This document shows, piece after piece, positions 4,516-6,385 of a stretch of 6,385 bases of DNA. The stretch is taken from positions 1 through 6,385 of the forward strand of contig DYMC01000136.1 of NCBI GenBank assembly GCA_020721745.1, read 5' to 3'. The notes under the pieces were generated by a model. The model did not search any database. It had not been told where the DNA came from and worked only from the letters and a program-made list of their open reading frames with translations. Numbering within the stretch: position 1 is the first letter of the stretch; the number at the start of each line of letters is the position of its first letter. The position numbers and the translations under genes were made by a program. The stretch is from Lentisphaera sp. (GTDB taxonomy: Bacteria > Verrucomicrobiota > Lentisphaeria > Victivallales > GWF2-50-93).

Positions 4516-5076
4516 CTACTTTGCGAGGATGAGTTCGCCTCTCCTGTTCTTGGCCCAAGCGGACTCGTCGGAGCCCTGGACAGCCAGCTTTTCCTCGCCG
4601 TAGCTGATGGTCTGCATGCGGTCGTCCGCAACGCCGAGCTTGGCGAGGCCGTCTCTGATGGAGATTGCGCGTCTTTCTCCGAGAGCGCGGTTGTATTCGA
4701 CGCTTCCGCGGTCGTCGCAATGGCCTTCTATGATGAGCTTGAACTGCTGGTTCTGGAGGAGGTAGTTGGCGACATATTCGAGCTTGGCCTGTTCGCTGGT
4801 GCCGAGTTCGGAGCTGTCATAGGCAAAGTAGATGGTCGGGAATGTGACTCCCGGGACCGGGGTCCATTCGCCCGGTCTCGATGGGACGCCGCTGCCGGGT
4901 CCGCCCCATCCTCCTGGGCCTGACAAGTCCCCTCCCGGAGGAGGCAGCGTGCCGCCGATGTCTGTTGGTGTTTCCTCGTCGCCCCATCCGAACCAGTCGG
5001 AAAGCGTGGAGCAACCTGTCATTAGCACTACGAACGCGATGATCACTGGCAGAAGAACCCTTCTCGTTTCCTTCAT
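4516..5076 (-). CDS. pal: Peptidoglycan-associated lipoprotein (Pal / OmpA-like domain)
   Basis: This 186-residue lipoprotein has an N-terminal signal with lipobox LMTGC, so Cys22 would be lipidated and the protein anchored in the outer membrane. A flexible Gly/Pro-rich linker (about 40-78) leads to an OmpA-like peptidoglycan-binding domain beginning TIYFAYDSSEL. The Pal signature GHCDDRGSVEYNRALGERRA (118-137) carries the diaminopimelate-binding pair, Asp121 and Arg136, at the same spacing as E. coli Pal. NRRGELIL closes the domain. The start at 5076 follows a good Shine-Dalgarno (CGGGAGAG, 5088-5081). An in-frame ATG at 5127 would add 17 polar residues before the signal peptide and lacks such a site. 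It is first in an operon with the FMN-binding protein and rsmE. The usual partners tolB, tolQRA and ybgF are not in the window. Confidence 0.92.
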   Translation of the reverse strand: MKETRRVLLPVIIAFVVLMTGCSTLSDWFGWGDEETPTDIGGTLPPPGGDLSGPGGWGGPGSGVPSRPGEWTPVPGVTFPTIYFAYDSSELGTSEQAKLEYVANYLLQNQQFKLIIEGHCDDRGSVEYNRALGERRAISIRDGLAKLGVADDRMQTISYGEEKLAVQGSDESAWAKNRRGELILAK

Positions 5077-5133
5077 TTTTCTCTCCCGTGGATGTTTTAG
5101 ATTTATTGGCTTAGAAACTTGAATCATTCCAAT

Positions 5134-5162
5134 TGACGGGAATATTATAGCCGCGTTTTAAA
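5134..5162 (+). promoter_or_regulatory. Possible weak divergent promoter for the aminotransferase
   Basis: TTGACG (5134-5139) and TTTAAA (5157-5162) are 17 bp apart on the plus strand, ending 29 bp before the ATG at 5192. An alternative pair is TTGAAT (5119-5124) with TATTAT (5143-5148), 18 bp apart. Either would overlap the pal promoter face to face, so the two operons may interfere. The -10 matches are poor and the assignment is tentative. Confidence 0.3.
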
Positions 5163-5171
5163 TCAATTCAA
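5144..5171 (-). promoter_or_regulatory. Sigma70-type promoter for the pal operon
   Basis: On the minus strand, TTGAAT (5171-5166) and a perfect TATAAT (5149-5144) are 16 bp apart, 68 bp upstream of the pal ATG. It is the best promoter match I found in the window and would transcribe pal, the FMN-binding gene and rsmE. The 5' untranslated region would be about 60 nt. Confidence 0.65.
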
Positions 5172-5191
5172 CAAGCGAACCACGGATTTTT

Positions 5192-6220
5192 ATGTCTCTC
5201 AGACTAGACTGGGGCAAACTCGGCTTCAAATACATGCCCACCAAATGCCATATCCGCTCGACTTGGCGCGGCGGAAGATGGAGCAGGCCGGAACTAAGCA
5301 AAAAGGACGAACTGACCCTCTCCATAGCCGCGACATGCCTACACTACGGCCAAGCATGCTTCGAGGGACTGAAAGCGTTCAAGGACAAGGATGGCAGGAT
5401 ACGCATATTCCGTCCCGGCGAGAACCTGAAGCGGATGAACAGCACCGCGGATTTCCTCCACTGCCCCAGGATACCAGAGGATCTCTACTTCGACGCGCTG
5501 ATGAAGGTTGTCAGGGAGAACGCCGACTACGTGCCTCCATACGGGACTGGAGGCTCTCTCTACATCAGGCCACTCCTCATAGGCAGCGGGCCTACGATAG
5601 GGGTGTCCCCGAGCGAGGAATACACTCTTCTCATACTCGTGATACCTGTCGGGCCATACTACAAGGGCGGCATGAAGGGTGTGAAGTCGGTGATACTCGA
5701 CGGGCATGACCGGACGGCCCCGATGGGGACTGGCCATGTGAAGGTGGCCGGGAACTACGCTGCCGGGCTTCATCCCAGCATCAAGGCGAAGAAGATGGGA
5801 TTTCCGATCGTGTTGTATCTGGATTCCAAGACCAGGAAATACATTGATGAATTCGGGACGAGCAATTTCATCGCGGTGGACAGGAAGGGCGCCTACGTGA
5901 CACCGGACTCATCAACCATACTTCCGAGCATAACGAACAAATCTCTGATAACGATAGCCAAGGACATGGGCGTGAAGGTTGAAAGAAGACCGGTCAGGCT
6001 CGCCGAGCTGTCCAAGTTCGTCGAGGTCGGCGCATGCGGCACGGCCGTCGTCATCACGCCAGTGGAAACAATAAAATACAACGACAGGGAATGGCATTTC
6101 CCGAATTCCGACAAGGGACTGCTGAAGAGCCTCCACGACCGACTCGTCGGCATACAGTTCGGCGAGGTCGAGGACAAGTTCGGCTGGCTGATGGACTGCC
6201 CCGTCAAGAAACGCCCCTGA
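5192..6220 (+). CDS. ilvE: Branched-chain amino acid aminotransferase (class IV PLP enzyme)
   Basis: This 342-residue fold-type IV transaminase exchanges the amino group between glutamate and the 2-oxo acids of leucine, isoleucine and valine, in the last step of their synthesis. The N-terminus (LDWGKLGFKYMPT) and HYGQACFEGLKAF (51-63) are typical of the longer BCAT type found in eukaryotes and many bacteria. Lys184 in GTGHVKVAGNYAAG is the PLP Schiff-base residue. YIDEFGTSNFI (217-227) carries the conserved Glu-x-Gly-Thr-x-Asn motif, and GACGTAVVITPV (280-291) matches the phosphate-binding loop near the C-terminus. Length is usual for the group, and both ends agree with the family. The start at 5192 has only a weak CGGA upstream. 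It is transcribed away from pal. D-amino acid transaminase and ADC lyase share the fold, but the length and motifs favour BCAT. Confidence 0.93.
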   Translation: MSLRLDWGKLGFKYMPTKCHIRSTWRGGRWSRPELSKKDELTLSIAATCLHYGQACFEGLKAFKDKDGRIRIFRPGENLKRMNSTADFLHCPRIPEDLYFDALMKVVRENADYVPPYGTGGSLYIRPLLIGSGPTIGVSPSEEYTLLILVIPVGPYYKGGMKGVKSVILDGHDRTAPMGTGHVKVAGNYAAGLHPSIKAKKMGFPIVLYLDSKTRKYIDEFGTSNFIAVDRKGAYVTPDSSTILPSITNKSLITIAKDMGVKVERRPVRLAELSKFVEVGACGTAVVITPVETIKYNDREWHFPNSDKGLLKSLHDRLVGIQFGEVEDKFGWLMDCPVKKRP

Positions 6221-6268
6221 GTTTGCGCGGTCCCAGCGCAAACATCTTTGCGCCGGGACGGCGCAAAG
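6221..6268 (+). terminator. Paired hairpins after ilvE (TTTGCGC-N7-GCGCAAA, twice)
   Basis: Hairpin 1 pairs GTTTGCGC (6221-6228) with GCGCAAAC (6236-6243) around a 7-nt loop. Hairpin 2 pairs CTTTGCGCCG (6246-6255) with CGGCGCAAAG (6259-6268) around GGA. The module TTTGCGC-N7-GCGCAAA occurs twice, four bases apart. It starts directly after the TGA stop of ilvE, so 3'-end formation or mRNA protection is likely. No T-run follows, so this is not a standard intrinsic terminator. Confidence 0.55.
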
Positions 6269-6312
6269 TAGACAGCACAAAGTGAGCTAGCGGAAACGCT
6301 GAACGCGCCGGC

Positions 6313-6350
6313 GTGTCAGAGTGTCAGAGTATCAAAGCGTCAGAGTATCG
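6313..6350 (+). repeat. 8-bp tandem repeat GTGTCAGA and variants
   Basis: Units GTGTCAGA, GTGTCAGA, GTATCAAA, GCGTCAGA and GTATCG follow each other from 6313 with an exact 8-bp period. The last is partial. The stretch is non-coding and continues to the window edge, where CCGAT (6366-6370) and ATCGG (6381-6385) could form a small hairpin that may be cut off. Confidence 0.8.
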
Positions 6351-6385
6351 TTAAGCTCAGGTGTCCCGATCGCGGAGCGTATCGG

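Noticed and set aside
3513..4532. Long 339-codon open frame on the plus strand
   Set aside because: It is antisense to rsmE and the FMN-binding gene, both with clear family motifs, and its translation is Arg-rich without any domain. It is a GC-driven shadow.

Overview
The window looks like a bacterial chromosome segment of moderately high GC: a diderm (Pal-type outer-membrane lipoprotein) with short tandem repeats between genes. A lone olefin-pathway beta-lactone synthetase (OleC) and the repeat-rich intergenic DNA would suit a member of the Planctomycetes-Verrucomicrobia-Lentisphaerae-Kiritimatiellae group, but this placement is only an inference.

Region 1 (about 47-1306) is the most interesting part. 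It reads leftward on the minus strand as two integron gene cassettes in tandem. Cassette 1 carries a GIY-YIG-like protein and ends in an 87-bp attC site. Cassette 2 carries a DUF4160/DUF2442 pair resembling a toxin-antitoxin module, has its own promoter, and ends in a 60-bp attC site that overlaps the end of the DUF2442 gene. In both cassettes the R'' core of the attC is the exact complement of the first bases of the same cassette. That is the signature left when a circular cassette integrates. No integrase gene lies in the window, and the upstream (right-hand) end is followed by oleC, so this looks like an integrase-less cassette cluster (CALIN) or the detached end of a larger array.

Region 2 (1307-1586) has no convincing gene. 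It holds a perfect 14-bp inverted repeat and three near-identical 12-bp repeats running up to the start of oleC. Region 3 is oleC (1587-3260, plus strand). Its 3' end runs into five perfect tandem copies of a 14-bp unit.

Region 4 (3324-5076, minus strand) is a tight three-gene operon: pal (peptidoglycan-binding lipoprotein), an exported FMN-binding-domain protein, and rsmE (16S rRNA m3U1498 methyltransferase). The last two overlap by 4 bp. Region 5 is a 115-bp divergent promoter region followed by a branched-chain amino acid aminotransferase (5192-6220, plus strand). After it come a pair of matched hairpins with partly complementary loops and an 8-bp tandem repeat up to the window edge. No tRNA, rRNA, CRISPR array or transposase is visible.
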